A stretch of DNA of 64,000 nt from Planctomycetota bacterium (GCA_024276195.1 JAJRXR010000075.1:1-64000); one strand, 5' to 3'. Positions 18,549 to 27,816 are shown, numbered from the stretch's first letter. The notes: generated by a model from the letters alone, not told the origin. Made by a program: numbers and translations.

Positions 18549-19481
18549 GTGATAAGACGCCCCGGTTTCACGCTGATTGAGCTGCTCGTTGTGATCGCGA
18601 TTATCGCGTTGCTCATCGGTATCCTCTTGCCCGCTCTTGGACGAGCGAGAGATACCGCCCGGGTCGCTGTATGTCTTTCCGGCGAGCGTCAGATGACGCT
18701 GGCGTTTACGACGTACGCGAACGACCAGAAAGAGTGGTACCCCATTCTCCCGTTCAGCACCGGGATGCAGGCTGCGTGGGACAGCGGCGTCTTGAGCAAC
18801 CAAGAGACCTACGGCGGCATCGCCGGGATGTTTAGTCTCTTTCAGATTGGCGACGCCCAGGCGACCTTCCCGCCCTCGGGCGGAGACTTCGGGTACTTTG
18901 GCGTCCCGGGTTTTATTCGCGCCTATGCGGATGGGCAGACGACACCAATCATGGAGAGCTACCTCTCTTCGTTCGCGCCACTGGTGTGCGCTTCCGACCG
19001 CGAAGATCGGTACTACGGCAATCGCCTCCAGCTGCGAGACTACGACGACGCGCGGAGCAAGATCCCGCAAGCGCCCGGCGGACCCGAGGACGTCATCAGC
19101 TACAACATCAGCTACCTTTACATCGTTGGCCTCCGCGCCGATGACCCCGTCATCATCAAACCCGTCGCCATGTGGGGCGATGAAACCAATGGGCCTGACA
19201 TCGGGGTTGGGGCGTGGTGGGGAAACCCCAATACGCTCTACCGGGAGCAGGTCGGCTATCGCGCGGACACCGGCTACGCCGAGGTGGACAACCACGGCAG
19301 CAGGGGGGCCAACTTCGCGTTCTCCGACGGGCATGCCGAATGGGTCAGCCAGAACGTGCCTTCTTTGCTGTTCTCCGGGCGCATCGATACGGATGGTGAC
19401 ACCATCCCCGACCAGTCCAACGGGCAGGGGCTCAACGTAATCGACCCGAATCGCTCCGATAAGACCTACACCCTCGATTGA
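18549..19481 (+). CDS. Type IV prepilin-like protein with H-X9-DG-type C-terminus
   Basis: A 310-residue secreted or pseudopilin-like protein of the kind greatly expanded in Planctomycetes. The N-terminus [20 protein letters not shown] is a class III signal: prepilin peptidase cleaves after Gly and methylates Phe. A single hydrophobic helix follows. The C-terminal region [18 protein letters not shown] is the typical planctomycete motif. The start is GTG 18549, preceded by CCCGGAGGACC. No other pilus or type II secretion genes are nearby, as is usual for these orphan copies. Its role is unknown; surface or periplasmic exposure is inferred. Confidence 0.88.
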   Translation: MIRRPGFTLIELLVVIAIIALLIGILLPALGRARDTARVAVCLSGERQMTLAFTTYANDQKEWYPILPFSTGMQAAWDSGVLSNQETYGGIAGMFSLFQIGDAQATFPPSGGDFGYFGVPGFIRAYADGQTTPIMESYLSSFAPLVCASDREDRYYGNRLQLRDYDDARSKIPQAPGGPEDVISYNISYLYIVGLRADDPVIIKPVAMWGDETNGPDIGVGAWWGNPNTLYREQVGYRADTGYAEVDNHGSRGANFAFSDGHAEWVSQNVPSLLFSGRIDTDGDTIPDQSNGQGLNVIDPNRSDKTYTLD

Positions 19482-19558
19482 CGCCTCAGCACAACTGAAC
19501 CCTCTAGAATCCCAAGAATATCACGCCGGGCGGTCTTGTTCGGCTGGGGAGGCGACGC

Positions 19559-20704
19559 ATGTCATTCTGGAAAAAACTACGCGGCGAGCTGATCGACATT
19601 GTCGAGTGGACCGACGAGAGCCCCTCGATCCTCGTGCATCGGTTCGAGCGGTTGAACAACGAGATCAAGCACGGGGCGAAGCTTGTCGTCCGACCCGGGC
19701 AGGCCGCAGTGTTTGTGAACATGGGTCAGATCGCAGACGTGTTCACGCCCGGCATGTACACGCTGGACACGAAGAACCTGCCGATCCTCTCGACGCTGCT
19801 GGGCTGGAAGCACGGGTTCGAGAGCCCGTTCAAGGCCGAGTGCTACTTCGTCGCGACGCGCCAGTTCACGGACCTCAAGTGGGGGACGATGAACCCGATC
19901 ATGATCCGCGACAAGGAGTTCGGGCCGGTGCGCCTGCGCGCGTTCGGGACGTACGCCTTCAAGTGCGACGAGCCGGGCACGCTGATCAATGAGATCGTCG
20001 GCTCGCAGGGGCGGTTCACGGTCGAGGGCATCGAGGATCAGCTGCGAAACTTTATCGTGTCGGGGTTTTCTGATGTGCTCGGCGAGAGCCGCATCCCGAT
20101 CCTGGATCTGGCGGCGAACTACGACGAGCTGGGCGAGTTTCTGAGCGAGCGTCTCGGGGCGGAGGTCGGGGCGTACGGGCTGGATCTGACGTCGCTGCTG
20201 GTTGAGAACATCTCGCTGCCGCCGAACGTTGAGGAGGCGCTCGACAAGCGGTCGAGCATGGGGATCATCGGGGATCTCAAGAGCTACATGCAGTTCCAGA
20301 CCGCCGAGGCGATCGGGGACGCGGCGACAAACCCGGGCGGGGGGATGGGCGACGCGATGGGCCTGGGCGCCGGGTTCGCGATGGCGAACCAGATGGGCCA
20401 GGCGATGAACATGGGCGGCGCTGGCGCGCCGCCGCCGGTGCCGGGCGCTGCGCAGATCTGGGTCGCGCAGAACGGGCAGAAGACCGGGCCGTTCGGGATG
20501 GATCAGATCGCGCAGATGGCGCAGGCGGGGACGATCAAGCCCGACTCGCTGGTCTGGAAAGAGGGCATGGCGGCGTGGGCCAAGGCGATCGAGACGCCCG
20601 AGCTGGCGTCGATCGTGGGGCGGACCCCGCCGCCTTTGCCCGGGCAGGCGGCGCCCCCGCCGGTCCCGGTGACCCCGCCGCCCCCACCCGCTGAGGGCTC
20701 TTGA
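19559..20704 (+). CDS. SPFH-domain protein with C-terminal GYF_2 domain (YdjI-like)
   Basis: A 381-residue protein. Residues 1-240 resemble the virion-core/YdjI SPFH family: MSFWKKLRGELIDIVEWTD, VRPGQAAVFVNMGQIADVF and the SPFH core GPVRLRAFGTYAFKCDEPG. A glycine/methionine-rich linker follows, then a GYF_2 domain, IWVAQNGQKTGPFGMDQIAQ to SLVWKEGMAAWAKA, and a proline-rich tail. In Bacillus, YdjI with YdjG anchors PspA to the membrane under envelope stress. GGGGAGG sits upstream of ATG 19559. The stop overlaps the next start by one base, so the pair is one operon. Membrane association is inferred from family. Confidence 0.87.
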   Translation: MSFWKKLRGELIDIVEWTDESPSILVHRFERLNNEIKHGAKLVVRPGQAAVFVNMGQIADVFTPGMYTLDTKNLPILSTLLGWKHGFESPFKAECYFVATRQFTDLKWGTMNPIMIRDKEFGPVRLRAFGTYAFKCDEPGTLINEIVGSQGRFTVEGIEDQLRNFIVSGFSDVLGESRIPILDLAANYDELGEFLSERLGAEVGAYGLDLTSLLVENISLPPNVEEALDKRSSMGIIGDLKSYMQFQTAEAIGDAATNPGGGMGDAMGLGAGFAMANQMGQAMNMGGAGAPPPVPGAAQIWVAQNGQKTGPFGMDQIAQMAQAGTIKPDSLVWKEGMAAWAKAIETPELASIVGRTPPPLPGQAAPPPVPVTPPPPPAEGS

Positions 20705-21861
20705 TGGGCGAGCCCGAGGTCCACGAGGCTTCGGAGATGCCCGAGGCGACGCCGGATCGGGGCGCCGGACGATCGCACGGGGAGCGGCGCTTTCCGTGCT
20801 CGAACTGCGGCGCCCAGCTCCGCTTCGCCCCGGGCGCCTTGGCGATGCGCTGCGCCCACTGCGGCGCGCTCAACGAGATCGAGGCCAGCGACGCCGAGAT
20901 CCAGGAGCTCGATTACGCGGCCCAGCTTCGCGATCTTGAGTCCAGCGAGGAGCTCGTCGATGAGATCATCAGCGCGTGCGAGTCGTGCGGCGCTCGGATC
21001 GAGCTCCCGCCCAACGTCACCAGCGGCCCCTGCCCGTTCTGCACGCGAACGGTTGTCGCGACCGGGCGCAGCATCAAGCTCATCAAGCCGCGCTCGGTGC
21101 TCCCGTTCGCGATCGATTCAGGCGGGGCGCGCGAGCGGTTCGCGGCGTGGCTCAAGAAGCTCTGGTTCGCGCCGCGGAACCTGAAAAAGGCCGCGGTCAT
21201 CGACGGCAAGCTCAGCGGTGTCTACCTGCCCTACTGGACCTACGACTCGGGCGCGATCACCGATTACACCGGGCAGCGCGGCGTGCACTACTGGGTGACA
21301 GAGACCTACACCACCATGGTCAACGGCAAGATGCAGGTCCGCACCCGTCAGGTCCGCAAGACCCGCTGGTATCCCGCAGCCGGGCGCGTCAGCGACTGGT
21401 TCGACGACCTGCTCATCCCCGCGAGCACCTCGGTTCAGACCGATCGCCTGCACAAGCTCGAGCCGTGGGATCTTGAGTCGCTGACCGAGTACGCCGATGA
21501 ATATCTGGCCGGGTTCCGCAGCGAGAGCTACAGCGTGGGGCTGGGTTCGGGCTTCGAGCAGGCCAAAGCCGCGATGGTCCCGCAGATCCGGGCGACGATC
21601 TGCGCCGATATCGGAGGCGACGTCCAGCGCGTCGGGACCATGGACACCCGGCACCACTCGATCACATTCAAGCACATCCTGCTGCCCGTCTGGGTCTGCG
21701 CGTACCGCTTCAAGGGCACGCTGTACCAGATATTGATCAACGCGCGCACGGGCGAGGTCATCGGCGAGCGCCCGTGGTCGTGGGCAAAGATATCTCTGAG
21801 TGTGCTTGTGGCGCTGCTGGTGATTACGGCTGTTGTCGCCGCCATTGCCCTGCGGGGATGA
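20704..21861 (+). CDS. Zinc-ribbon membrane protein (YdjG-like)
   Basis: A 385-residue protein with two N-terminal zinc ribbons, FPCSNCGAQLRFAPG...MRCAHCGAL and SACESCGARIELPP...PCPFCTRTV, followed by a conserved beta-rich domain (LSGVYLPYWTYDSGAITDYT, VHYWVTETYTTMVNGKMQ) and one C-terminal transmembrane helix (KISLSVLVALLVITAVVAAI). This layout matches the TFIIB-type zinc-binding YdjG/primosomal-N'-like family found beside SPFH YdjI genes. ATG 20704 overlaps the upstream stop (TGATG). Partnership with the SPFH protein in a membrane-stress complex is inferred. No PspA gene is seen in the window. Confidence 0.85.
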   Translation: MGEPEVHEASEMPEATPDRGAGRSHGERRFPCSNCGAQLRFAPGALAMRCAHCGALNEIEASDAEIQELDYAAQLRDLESSEELVDEIISACESCGARIELPPNVTSGPCPFCTRTVVATGRSIKLIKPRSVLPFAIDSGGARERFAAWLKKLWFAPRNLKKAAVIDGKLSGVYLPYWTYDSGAITDYTGQRGVHYWVTETYTTMVNGKMQVRTRQVRKTRWYPAAGRVSDWFDDLLIPASTSVQTDRLHKLEPWDLESLTEYADEYLAGFRSESYSVGLGSGFEQAKAAMVPQIRATICADIGGDVQRVGTMDTRHHSITFKHILLPVWVCAYRFKGTLYQILINARTGEVIGERPWSWAKISLSVLVALLVITAVVAAIALRG

Positions 21862-21945
21862 GCGAGCACGCCCCTTGCCTGCGCCCCGCCGTCCTGCGAT
21901 GATCCCGTCTGCCAGAGCGTGCAAGGCGCTACCAAGGAGAGACCG

Positions 21946-22578
21946 ATGAAGATTCGAACGACGATCGGCGTGTCATTGCTCGCGTGCGCCATCGCGGGCG
22001 TCGCCCTCGCCTCGCGGGCGCAGCCCGAGGCGCAGCGGGGCGATACGCAGCAGCCCGAGATGCGCCCGCCGACGGGCATCGTGACCCCGGCCCACCGCGT
22101 CCCGGTGATCGGTGACTTTGCGCCCATGGCCGGGCACTGGCGGACGGAGGCGCAGGGGCGGGTGTATGAGGAGGTCTGGCTCCCGCCCAGAAACGGGCAG
22201 ATGACCGGGGCGATGCGCTCGTTCGACGCCGACGGCAAGCTCCTGCTGCTCGAGCTGCTCACGATCGCAGAGATCGAGGGCGGGGTGGAGTATCGCCTGC
22301 GCCACTTCGATGCTGAGATGACCCCGTGGGAGAGCGAGGCCGAAAGCCCGCTCATCATGCGGGGCTCACGCTTCGTTGATGGGCGCGTCCTGTTTGACGA
22401 GGTCGAGGGCGCCGACACGCTCGCGGGCGCGATCATCGACCTGGGCACGCCCGACCGGATGTCGTTCGTGCTCTCGTTCAGCAAGGACACGGGCGGCGGC
22501 GCGTTCCGCCTGACGTTCGAGCGCATCGGATCCGAAAAAGCTGCTGACGAAGAGACGCCGGCGACGCCCGAGGATTGA
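21946..22578 (+). CDS. Secreted DUF6265-like protein
   Basis: A 210-residue exported protein. The signal peptide is MKIRTTIGVSLLACAIAGVA with cleavage near LASRAQ. The mature part carries DFAPMAGHWRTEAQGRVYEE, VWLPPRNGQMTGAMRSFD and a beta-rich tail, matching DUF6265 (a lipocalin-like domain of unknown function). AAGGAGAG lies just upstream of ATG 21946. It converges with the TlpA-like gene with 14 bp between stops. Function unknown; periplasmic location inferred. Confidence 0.8.
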   Translation: MKIRTTIGVSLLACAIAGVALASRAQPEAQRGDTQQPEMRPPTGIVTPAHRVPVIGDFAPMAGHWRTEAQGRVYEEVWLPPRNGQMTGAMRSFDADGKLLLLELLTIAEIEGGVEYRLRHFDAEMTPWESEAESPLIMRGSRFVDGRVLFDEVEGADTLAGAIIDLGTPDRMSFVLSFSKDTGGGAFRLTFERIGSEKAADEETPATPED

Positions 22579-22592
22579 CCGGGCCGTCTTCG

Positions 22593-23918
22593 TCAGCCGT
22601 CGTTTGTGCGGGCGAGTTCGTCGCGGACGAGCTGTTCAACACGCTCGATGACCTGCTCGGGGGTGTCGCTTCCCTTGGCGGGGGTTTCGGTCGCGACGAC
22701 GCCGCCCTGGGCGTCGAGGATGAAGATGGTCGGGTAGACGCGGACCCGGAAGCTGCGGGCCATCGCGTCGGCATCGACGAGCAGGCGCTGGCGGTAGGCG
22801 TTGGAGTTGATCATTGCCTTGGCCTTGCCCGGGTCCGAGCGCACGACCGGCGCCAGGACATCCACCGCCTCGCCCGCGAACGTCTCGGCGAGCCCGGAGA
22901 TCAGCGGCGCATAATCCCGGCTCGGGACGCTCCACGTTCCCCAGAAAAAGATCACGCTGATCCGCCCCTGCTGCGTCTCGTTCGAGACCGTTTCGCCCGA
23001 GGCGTCCTCGACGCTGAAGCTCGCGGCCCTGGCCCGTGAGGGGGGCCTGGGCGTGGCTTTCACGTTCTCGCCGCGGCGCACGCCGGCGCCCTTTACGCCG
23101 GTCCGGACCGGCCCGGTCGCGGTGCGGGGCTCGATCTTCTTGTATCCGTCGGGGATGTTGACCTCGAGGTCTTCGGGCGCGATCTCCGCGTCGATGCGCA
23201 TGTCCTCAAGCGTGAGGATCAGGCTGATGGCGATGATGTCGGCGTCGGTGATGCGTTCGATGCGCCGGGGCAGGTTGTCCTCGACGCCCAGGAACCACTT
23301 CGCCTTGTTGGCTCTGGCCTGCCCCCGGGATGTGGCGCTCTGCTGGTCTTTGGCGTAGGTGATGAGCACGACGTCGCACTCGACGCCGCCGATGGTTTCG
23401 CGGTTTTGCAGCTCGACCGAAACCGCGTCGAGCTCGCGTGCGAGCGGGTCGGCGCCGAGCAGCTCGTCGAGGTTCATCTGCTGGCGCATCGAGAGCCCGA
23501 CGCCCCTGGCCCGGGCGCGGGAGTTGGTGTTGACGCTCTTGGAGCGGTGCTCGACCCAGGTCACGGTGTCGCCCCGGGTCGCGGCGTCGAAGGTGTACTC
23601 CTCGCCGTCGCCCCGGTCCTTGCCGGCGCCGACGATCCGCGTCGCCCACACCCGCTCGCCATCTTCGTTCTCGACCCTCTGGGCGCGGAAGACCCCCTCG
23701 CCCGAGGGCATGAACTGCATGAAGTTTTTGCTGCCCCCGCCGGCCAGGGTCATCCGCGCGGTGAGGGATTCGACCTGCTCGATCGCGCGGGAAGCCTGCT
23801 CGATGATGGCGCGTCCGTCGGGCGCCGCCTGGGCAAGCGCCCGGGGCGAAAGCACGGCGAGGACCGCCGCCAACACCAAGGCGCGGATCGCGCCGATCGA
23901 AATGCTCGTGGTCTGCAC
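22593..23918 (-). CDS. Exported LolA-like/thioredoxin-like protein lacking CXXC
   Basis: A 441-residue secreted protein. The start is GTG 23918 with GGAGGAG upstream, followed by a signal peptide (IRALVLAAVLAVLSPRALAQ). Residues 35-260 resemble the LolA/DUF2092 outer-membrane lipoprotein-sorting fold (VESLTARMTLAGGG, WFLGVEDNLPRRIERI). Residues 310-435 are a TlpA/AhpC-type thioredoxin fold, with VIFFWGTWSVPSRDYAPLIS where the redox motif should be WATWCPPC. Both cysteines are replaced, so disulfide chemistry is not expected. The cis-Pro loop VRVYPTIFILDAQG is kept. A binding or scaffold role in the periplasm is inferred. Confidence 0.82.
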   Translation of the reverse strand: MQTTSISIGAIRALVLAAVLAVLSPRALAQAAPDGRAIIEQASRAIEQVESLTARMTLAGGGSKNFMQFMPSGEGVFRAQRVENEDGERVWATRIVGAGKDRGDGEEYTFDAATRGDTVTWVEHRSKSVNTNSRARARGVGLSMRQQMNLDELLGADPLARELDAVSVELQNRETIGGVECDVVLITYAKDQQSATSRGQARANKAKWFLGVEDNLPRRIERITDADIIAISLILTLEDMRIDAEIAPEDLEVNIPDGYKKIEPRTATGPVRTGVKGAGVRRGENVKATPRPPSRARAASFSVEDASGETVSNETQQGRISVIFFWGTWSVPSRDYAPLISGLAETFAGEAVDVLAPVVRSDPGKAKAMINSNAYRQRLLVDADAMARSFRVRVYPTIFILDAQGGVVATETPAKGSDTPEQVIERVEQLVRDELARTNDG

Positions 23919-24017
23919 GGGGGGTCTCCTCCAAACGGGTCGCGGGGGGTCCACGCTTGTACTGGTTCAGGCGGGGCGATGTTCCAGCGAGTTCCAACGA
24001 TGTTCCAGCGATTCTCT
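23919..24017. other. Intergenic gap with short direct repeat
   Basis: Between trpC and the TlpA-like gene on the same strand. CGATGTTCCAGCGA occurs twice, about 20 bases apart, near 23978-24012. Nothing else recognisable. Confidence 0.5.
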
Positions 24018-24845
24018 CTAGGACCGCCCGAGCATGGCTTCGAGTGCCCGTCCCGGGTGTTCGGCACGCATCAGGTGTTCGCCCACGAGAACGATCTTGA
24101 CGCCCGCCCTTCGCAGGCGGGTCAGGTCGTCCTTGGTCCGGATGCCGGACTCGGAGACGAGCACGGAGGTGTCGTCCACCAGGTCCACGAGGCGCAGGGT
24201 GTGGTTCAGATCGGTGGTCATGGCGCTCAGATCGCGGTTGTTGATCCCCAGGAGCCCGTAGCCGGGGTGGGGGAACCCGACGTGGGGGCGGACGCGCAGG
24301 AGGTTCTCGATGGAGTGGACCTCGAGCAGGGCGGTCATCTGGAGCTGCTGGCTGAGGATGAGCAGGTCCACGATCTGGCTCTCGGTGAGGCACTCGGCGA
24401 TGAGCAGGACGGCGTCGGCGCCCGCCGCCCGGGCCTCCCAGAGCTGCCAGGGGTCGATGACGAAGTCCTTGCGCAAGACCGGCAGGGGGACGACGCTCTT
24501 GATGCGCTGAATATACTCGAGGCGTCCAGCGAAGAATCTTTCGTCCGTGAGGCACGAGATGGCCGATGCGCCGGCGTTGAGGTAGGCCCGCGCAATGATT
24601 TCAGGCGAAAACCCATCATCTTCGTATTCGGGGCGGATCCAGCCGGCGGACGGGCTGCGCCGCTTGATCTCCGCGATCACCGCTGTCAGCCCGGCGTCGC
24701 TCATCCGGCGCAAGGCCCCAAAGAAGTTCCGAGGCGGCTCCGCCTGCGCGACCCGGGCCTCGAGCTCGCCCATCGAGACCCCCGCCTTGGCCCGCGCGAC
24801 CTCCTCGCGCTTGTGCGCGATGATCGCTGCGAGCGTCTCGGGCAT
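24018..24845 (-). CDS. trpC: Indole-3-glycerol phosphate synthase
   Basis: A 275-residue (beta/alpha)8 enzyme closing the indole ring in tryptophan synthesis. Diagnostic segments are LAAIIAHKREEVARAK, VIAEIKRRSPSAGWI, ISCLTDERFFAG, LPVLRKDFVIDPWQLWEAR, LLEVHSIENLLR, LLGINNRDLSAM and VLVSESGIRTKDDL. ATG 24845 (MPETLAAIIAHK) matches the family start. ATG 24884 or 24893 would overlap the start of the divergent CPBP gene. No other trp biosynthesis genes are adjacent, so trpC is isolated here. Confidence 0.95.
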   Translation of the reverse strand: MPETLAAIIAHKREEVARAKAGVSMGELEARVAQAEPPRNFFGALRRMSDAGLTAVIAEIKRRSPSAGWIRPEYEDDGFSPEIIARAYLNAGASAISCLTDERFFAGRLEYIQRIKSVVPLPVLRKDFVIDPWQLWEARAAGADAVLLIAECLTESQIVDLLILSQQLQMTALLEVHSIENLLRVRPHVGFPHPGYGLLGINNRDLSAMTTDLNHTLRLVDLVDDTSVLVSESGIRTKDDLTRLRRAGVKIVLVGEHLMRAEHPGRALEAMLGRS

Positions 24846-24882
24846 CTCGGGGCGGGTCGGCTGGCTCTCGGGGTCGGGGGGC

Positions 24883-25956
24883 ATGGCGTTCATTGTTGCG
24901 CTGGTTCTGCTGGCTGTCGCCCCGCAGGCCCTGGCCCAGGGAGATACAGCCGACCGGACCGTCGGCGAGGTCATGCAGGACATCGACCAATGGAAGATCC
25001 CGCTCCTGGGGATTGGGACATTGCTCGTGCTGGCCATCCTCGTCGCGGGGGGGCTGCTCAGGCCGGGCGGGTTCGAGAAGGCGGGGCTGCGCAATATTGA
25101 CCCCCTGCCCTGGGGTGTGTGGCTGTTCGCCGCCCTGGTCGTCCTGCTCGCCCAGTCCTCGGCCCACGGCGTTCTCGCGGGCACGGGCGCGCTCGACAAG
25201 CTCGGGGGCGAGGGCGGGCTCAGCGATGAGCAGACGGCGATCGTGCTCAGCCTGGGCGGGTACTTCTTCGGCGCGATAGCGGGTTTCGGGATGCTGTACA
25301 TCCTGCACAAGTCCGCGCCCGAGGGGGGGCTGCGCGTCTCGCCGGTCGATCTGCCGCTCGGGCTCGGGTGCTTTGTTCTGGCGTACCCGCTGGTGCAGCT
25401 CGCGTCGATCGGGGCCGTGGCGATCTACAAGTCGTTCCAGGACGGGCAGAGCCCGGACCCGATCGCCCACGACGTGCTCCAGCGGATCAACGAGCAGTTC
25501 GCGACCAACACGCAGGACATGTGGACGTGGCTGACAATCGGGGCGGCGGTGATCGGGGCGCCGATCGTCGAGGAGCTGATCTACCGGATCTTCATCCAGT
25601 CGGGCCTGCTCAAGCTGCTCAAGAGCCCGTGGGTCTCGATCATCACAACCGCGTTGATCTTCACGGCCATGCACCGCGCCAGCGCGGGCGACAGCGTCCC
25701 CGTCCCCTGGCACGCGCTCATCCCGCTGCTGGCGCTGGGCATCACGATGGGCGTGGCGTACGAGCGCACGCGGCGCGTCGGCGTGCCCATCGCGATGCAC
25801 ATGTGCTTCAACGCGCTCATGGTGACGCTGACGATTCTCGCCTCGGACGCGCCGCGCACGACCGAGCAGGCGCCAGAGCGCACCGGCGACCGCGCGAGCG
25901 AGCGGGCGCCCGAGGCCCAGGACCCCGACCCGAGGTATATGGAGACGGTCCCCTGA
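24883..25956 (+). CDS. CPBP family intramembrane metalloprotease
   Basis: A 357-residue polytopic membrane protein of the Abi/CAAX protease-bacteriocin-processing family. It starts with a signal-like segment (MAFIVALVLLAVAPQALAQ), then several transmembrane helices. The catalytic glutamates are in APIVEELIYRIFIQ (EExxxR near residue 229). The first His motif is FTAMHRASAG near residue 260 and the second is IAMHMCFNALMV near the C-terminus. A hydrophilic tail follows. The start is ATG 24883, nearly back to back with trpC on the other strand. The substrate is unknown. Possible roles include immunity or processing of membrane peptides. Confidence 0.87.
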   Translation: MAFIVALVLLAVAPQALAQGDTADRTVGEVMQDIDQWKIPLLGIGTLLVLAILVAGGLLRPGGFEKAGLRNIDPLPWGVWLFAALVVLLAQSSAHGVLAGTGALDKLGGEGGLSDEQTAIVLSLGGYFFGAIAGFGMLYILHKSAPEGGLRVSPVDLPLGLGCFVLAYPLVQLASIGAVAIYKSFQDGQSPDPIAHDVLQRINEQFATNTQDMWTWLTIGAAVIGAPIVEELIYRIFIQSGLLKLLKSPWVSIITTALIFTAMHRASAGDSVPVPWHALIPLLALGITMGVAYERTRRVGVPIAMHMCFNALMVTLTILASDAPRTTEQAPERTGDRASERAPEAQDPDPRYMETVP

Positions 25957-25963
25957 GCGTCGT

Positions 25964-26048
25964 CTTGAAGCCCTAAGCGTCAGCGCCGGGTTGGCCTTGC
26001 GAACCGCCATGGGCGCTCGAACCCGGCGCTGACGCTTTGGGCTTCAAG
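25964..26048. repeat. Palindromic repeat, family A (29-bp arms)
   Basis: The left arm 25964-25992 (CTTGAAGCCCTAAGCGTCAG...) pairs with the right arm 26020-26048 at 28 of 29 positions around a 27-base loop. A single-arm copy of the same sequence recurs at 38667-38695. It lies 8 bp after the CPBP gene stop and before trpS, so it can act as a terminator-like hairpin as well as a dispersed REP-type repeat. Confidence 0.85.
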
Positions 26049-26092
26049 AGAGAGCGATCGCACGCGGCGCCCCCCTCCCTAGCATTGCCCCC

Positions 26093-27163
26093 ATGACTGC
26101 CCAGAAACCACGCATCCTGACCGGCGACACCCCCACGGGGCGCCTCCACCTCGGGCACTGGGTCGGCTCGGTCGAGAACCGCGTCGCCCTGCAGGACGAG
26201 TACGACTGCTACTTCCTGATCGCGAACATGCACGCCTTCACGACCCGGGCCGACAAGCCGGGCGAGATTCGCGAGTCCACGATCGAGATCGTCAAGGACT
26301 GGCTCGCGTGCGGCATCGACCCGGAGCGCGCCAGCGTCGTCCTCCAGAGCGAGATCCCCGCGATTGTCGAGCTGAGCTGGTACTTCGCGATGCTCATCCC
26401 GTTCAACCGCGTGATGCGCAACCCGACGCTCAAGACCGAGATCGAGGCCAAGGGCCTGGGCGATCATTACAGCTTCGGGTTCCCGCTGTACGCCGTGGGG
26501 CAGTGTGCCGACATTCTTGTGTTCCGCCCCGAGCTGGTGCCGGTGGGCGAAGACCAGGTCGCGCACATCGAGATGACCCGCGAGGTGGCGCGCCGGTTCA
26601 ACCAGGTCTACTGCGACGTCGATCCGCAGACCGAGGACGCGGACTACGTCAACGCGGGCGGGCTCTTTCCCATCCCCGCGGCCAAGGTCGGGCGCATCGC
26701 CCGCCTGCCCGGGACCGACGGCGTCAACAAGATGTCCAAAAGCCTCAACAACGCCATCTCCCTCACCGACTCGCCCAAGCAGGTCAAAAAGAAGGTGGGA
26801 CAGATCTACACCGGGCGCCAGTCGATGGACGAACCGGGCGACATCACCAACTCGCTTTTCCAGTACGTCCGCGCGTTCATCAAGGACGAGGGACGCATAA
26901 AGGAGCTGGAAGATGCGTATTCCAAGGGCGACAACATCGGTGACGGGCACGTCAAGGTTGAGGTTGCGTCTGCCATCAGCGAGCTGCTGGCGCCGATCCA
27001 GGAGCGCCGGGCCAGGTACGAGGCGCCGGGCGGGGATGAGCTGATCGTCGAGGTCATCCGCGAGGGGATCAAGAAGGCGACGCCGATGGCCGAGGAGACG
27101 CTCGAGCTGGCCAAGAGCGCGATGAAGCTGGACTTTGCGCGCCGGTCGATCTCGTTTACCTGA
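26093..27163 (+). CDS. trpS: Tryptophanyl-tRNA synthetase
   Basis: A 356-residue class I aminoacyl-tRNA synthetase charging tRNA-Trp. The HIGH equivalent is DTPTGRLHLGHWVG, and the KMSKS loop is GVNKMSKSLNNAISL. The tryptophan/adenylate site region includes LYAVGQCADILVFRPELVPV followed by GEDQVAHIEMTREVARRFN. Length is normal (about 330-360). It starts at ATG 26093, about 45 bp after the palindromic repeat, and converges with a small secreted-protein gene. Confidence 0.96.
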   Translation: MTAQKPRILTGDTPTGRLHLGHWVGSVENRVALQDEYDCYFLIANMHAFTTRADKPGEIRESTIEIVKDWLACGIDPERASVVLQSEIPAIVELSWYFAMLIPFNRVMRNPTLKTEIEAKGLGDHYSFGFPLYAVGQCADILVFRPELVPVGEDQVAHIEMTREVARRFNQVYCDVDPQTEDADYVNAGGLFPIPAAKVGRIARLPGTDGVNKMSKSLNNAISLTDSPKQVKKKVGQIYTGRQSMDEPGDITNSLFQYVRAFIKDEGRIKELEDAYSKGDNIGDGHVKVEVASAISELLAPIQERRARYEAPGGDELIVEVIREGIKKATPMAEETLELAKSAMKLDFARRSISFT

Positions 27164-27209
27164 CATCGAGAAGGACCCCGCGCCCCGGGTCGGGGGCGGG
27201 GGGGCTGTG

Positions 27210-27239
27210 CGCGCCGCGAGAAACCCATCGCGCGGCGCG
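27210..27239. terminator. Hairpin between convergent genes
   Basis: A 9-bp perfect stem CGCGCCGCG/CGCGGCGCG with a 12-base loop, between the trpS stop and the stop of the minus-strand gene. Plausible bidirectional terminator, without a clear U-tract. Confidence 0.4.
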
Positions 27240-27246
27240 GGGATGG

Positions 27247-27717
27247 TCAGCCATCGAGCGCGTGACGCACGGCGCCGTTGACCTGCATCAACGCCCGGTT
27301 CCTCATCATGCGGATGGCCATGCGTCCGCCGTGGGCCGCGCGGTGGACCCTGCGGATCAGGGCGGGGGGCGCCTCGATCGATTCGAGCTCTTCGATGCAG
27401 CGCCTGGCGATCCGGGTGACGTCCTGCATCGCGTCGCTGGCGCGCCGGTTGATCGCGTCCTTGCCCTCTTGCCCGGCGTGGATGATGGCCGCGTCGGGCG
27501 CGCCCGCGTCGTCGAGCTCGCGGATGACTCCGATGGTTCTGGTGCGAACCGTGCGGATCTGCTCGCTTGCCCGCTCGACGCGATCGCCGATGCGTTCGAT
27601 GCACGCCTGGGCGATCTCGCCCGCGTCGCTGGCCTGCGCCGGGGTGCCGACCATCAGACCAAGCAGCACCGCACCCAGGGGCGCGAGCGCACGACCACGA
27701 AACGAAAGACTCATCAT
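27247..27717 (-). CDS. Small secreted helical protein, unknown function
   Basis: A 156-residue exported protein. GGAGG precedes the tandem ATGs at 27717/27714. The signal peptide is MMSLSFRGRALAPLGAVLLG with cleavage near AQASDA. The mature part is predicted helical, with repeated acidic/basic heptads (CIERIGDRVERASEQIRTV, RIARRCIEELESIEAPPA). I do not recognise a family. Similar small alanine-rich secreted proteins occur in planctomycetes. Function unknown. Confidence 0.7.
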   Translation of the reverse strand: MMSLSFRGRALAPLGAVLLGLMVGTPAQASDAGEIAQACIERIGDRVERASEQIRTVRTRTIGVIRELDDAGAPDAAIIHAGQEGKDAINRRASDAMQDVTRIARRCIEELESIEAPPALIRRVHRAAHGGRMAIRMMRNRALMQVNGAVRHALDG

Positions 27718-27816
27718 GATGACCCTCCAAACAGTAGAGAACACGCCTGCGCAGACCGGCCGCCTCCAAGGCGGGGGCGCGCGGGCTCGGGACCGGACTC
27801 ATCTGGTGTCAACGCG

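Noticed and set aside
25973..27802. 609-codon minus-strand frame over trpS
   Set aside because: Only antisense of trpS and low-complexity sequence; the real minus-strand gene here is 27247-27717 in another frame.
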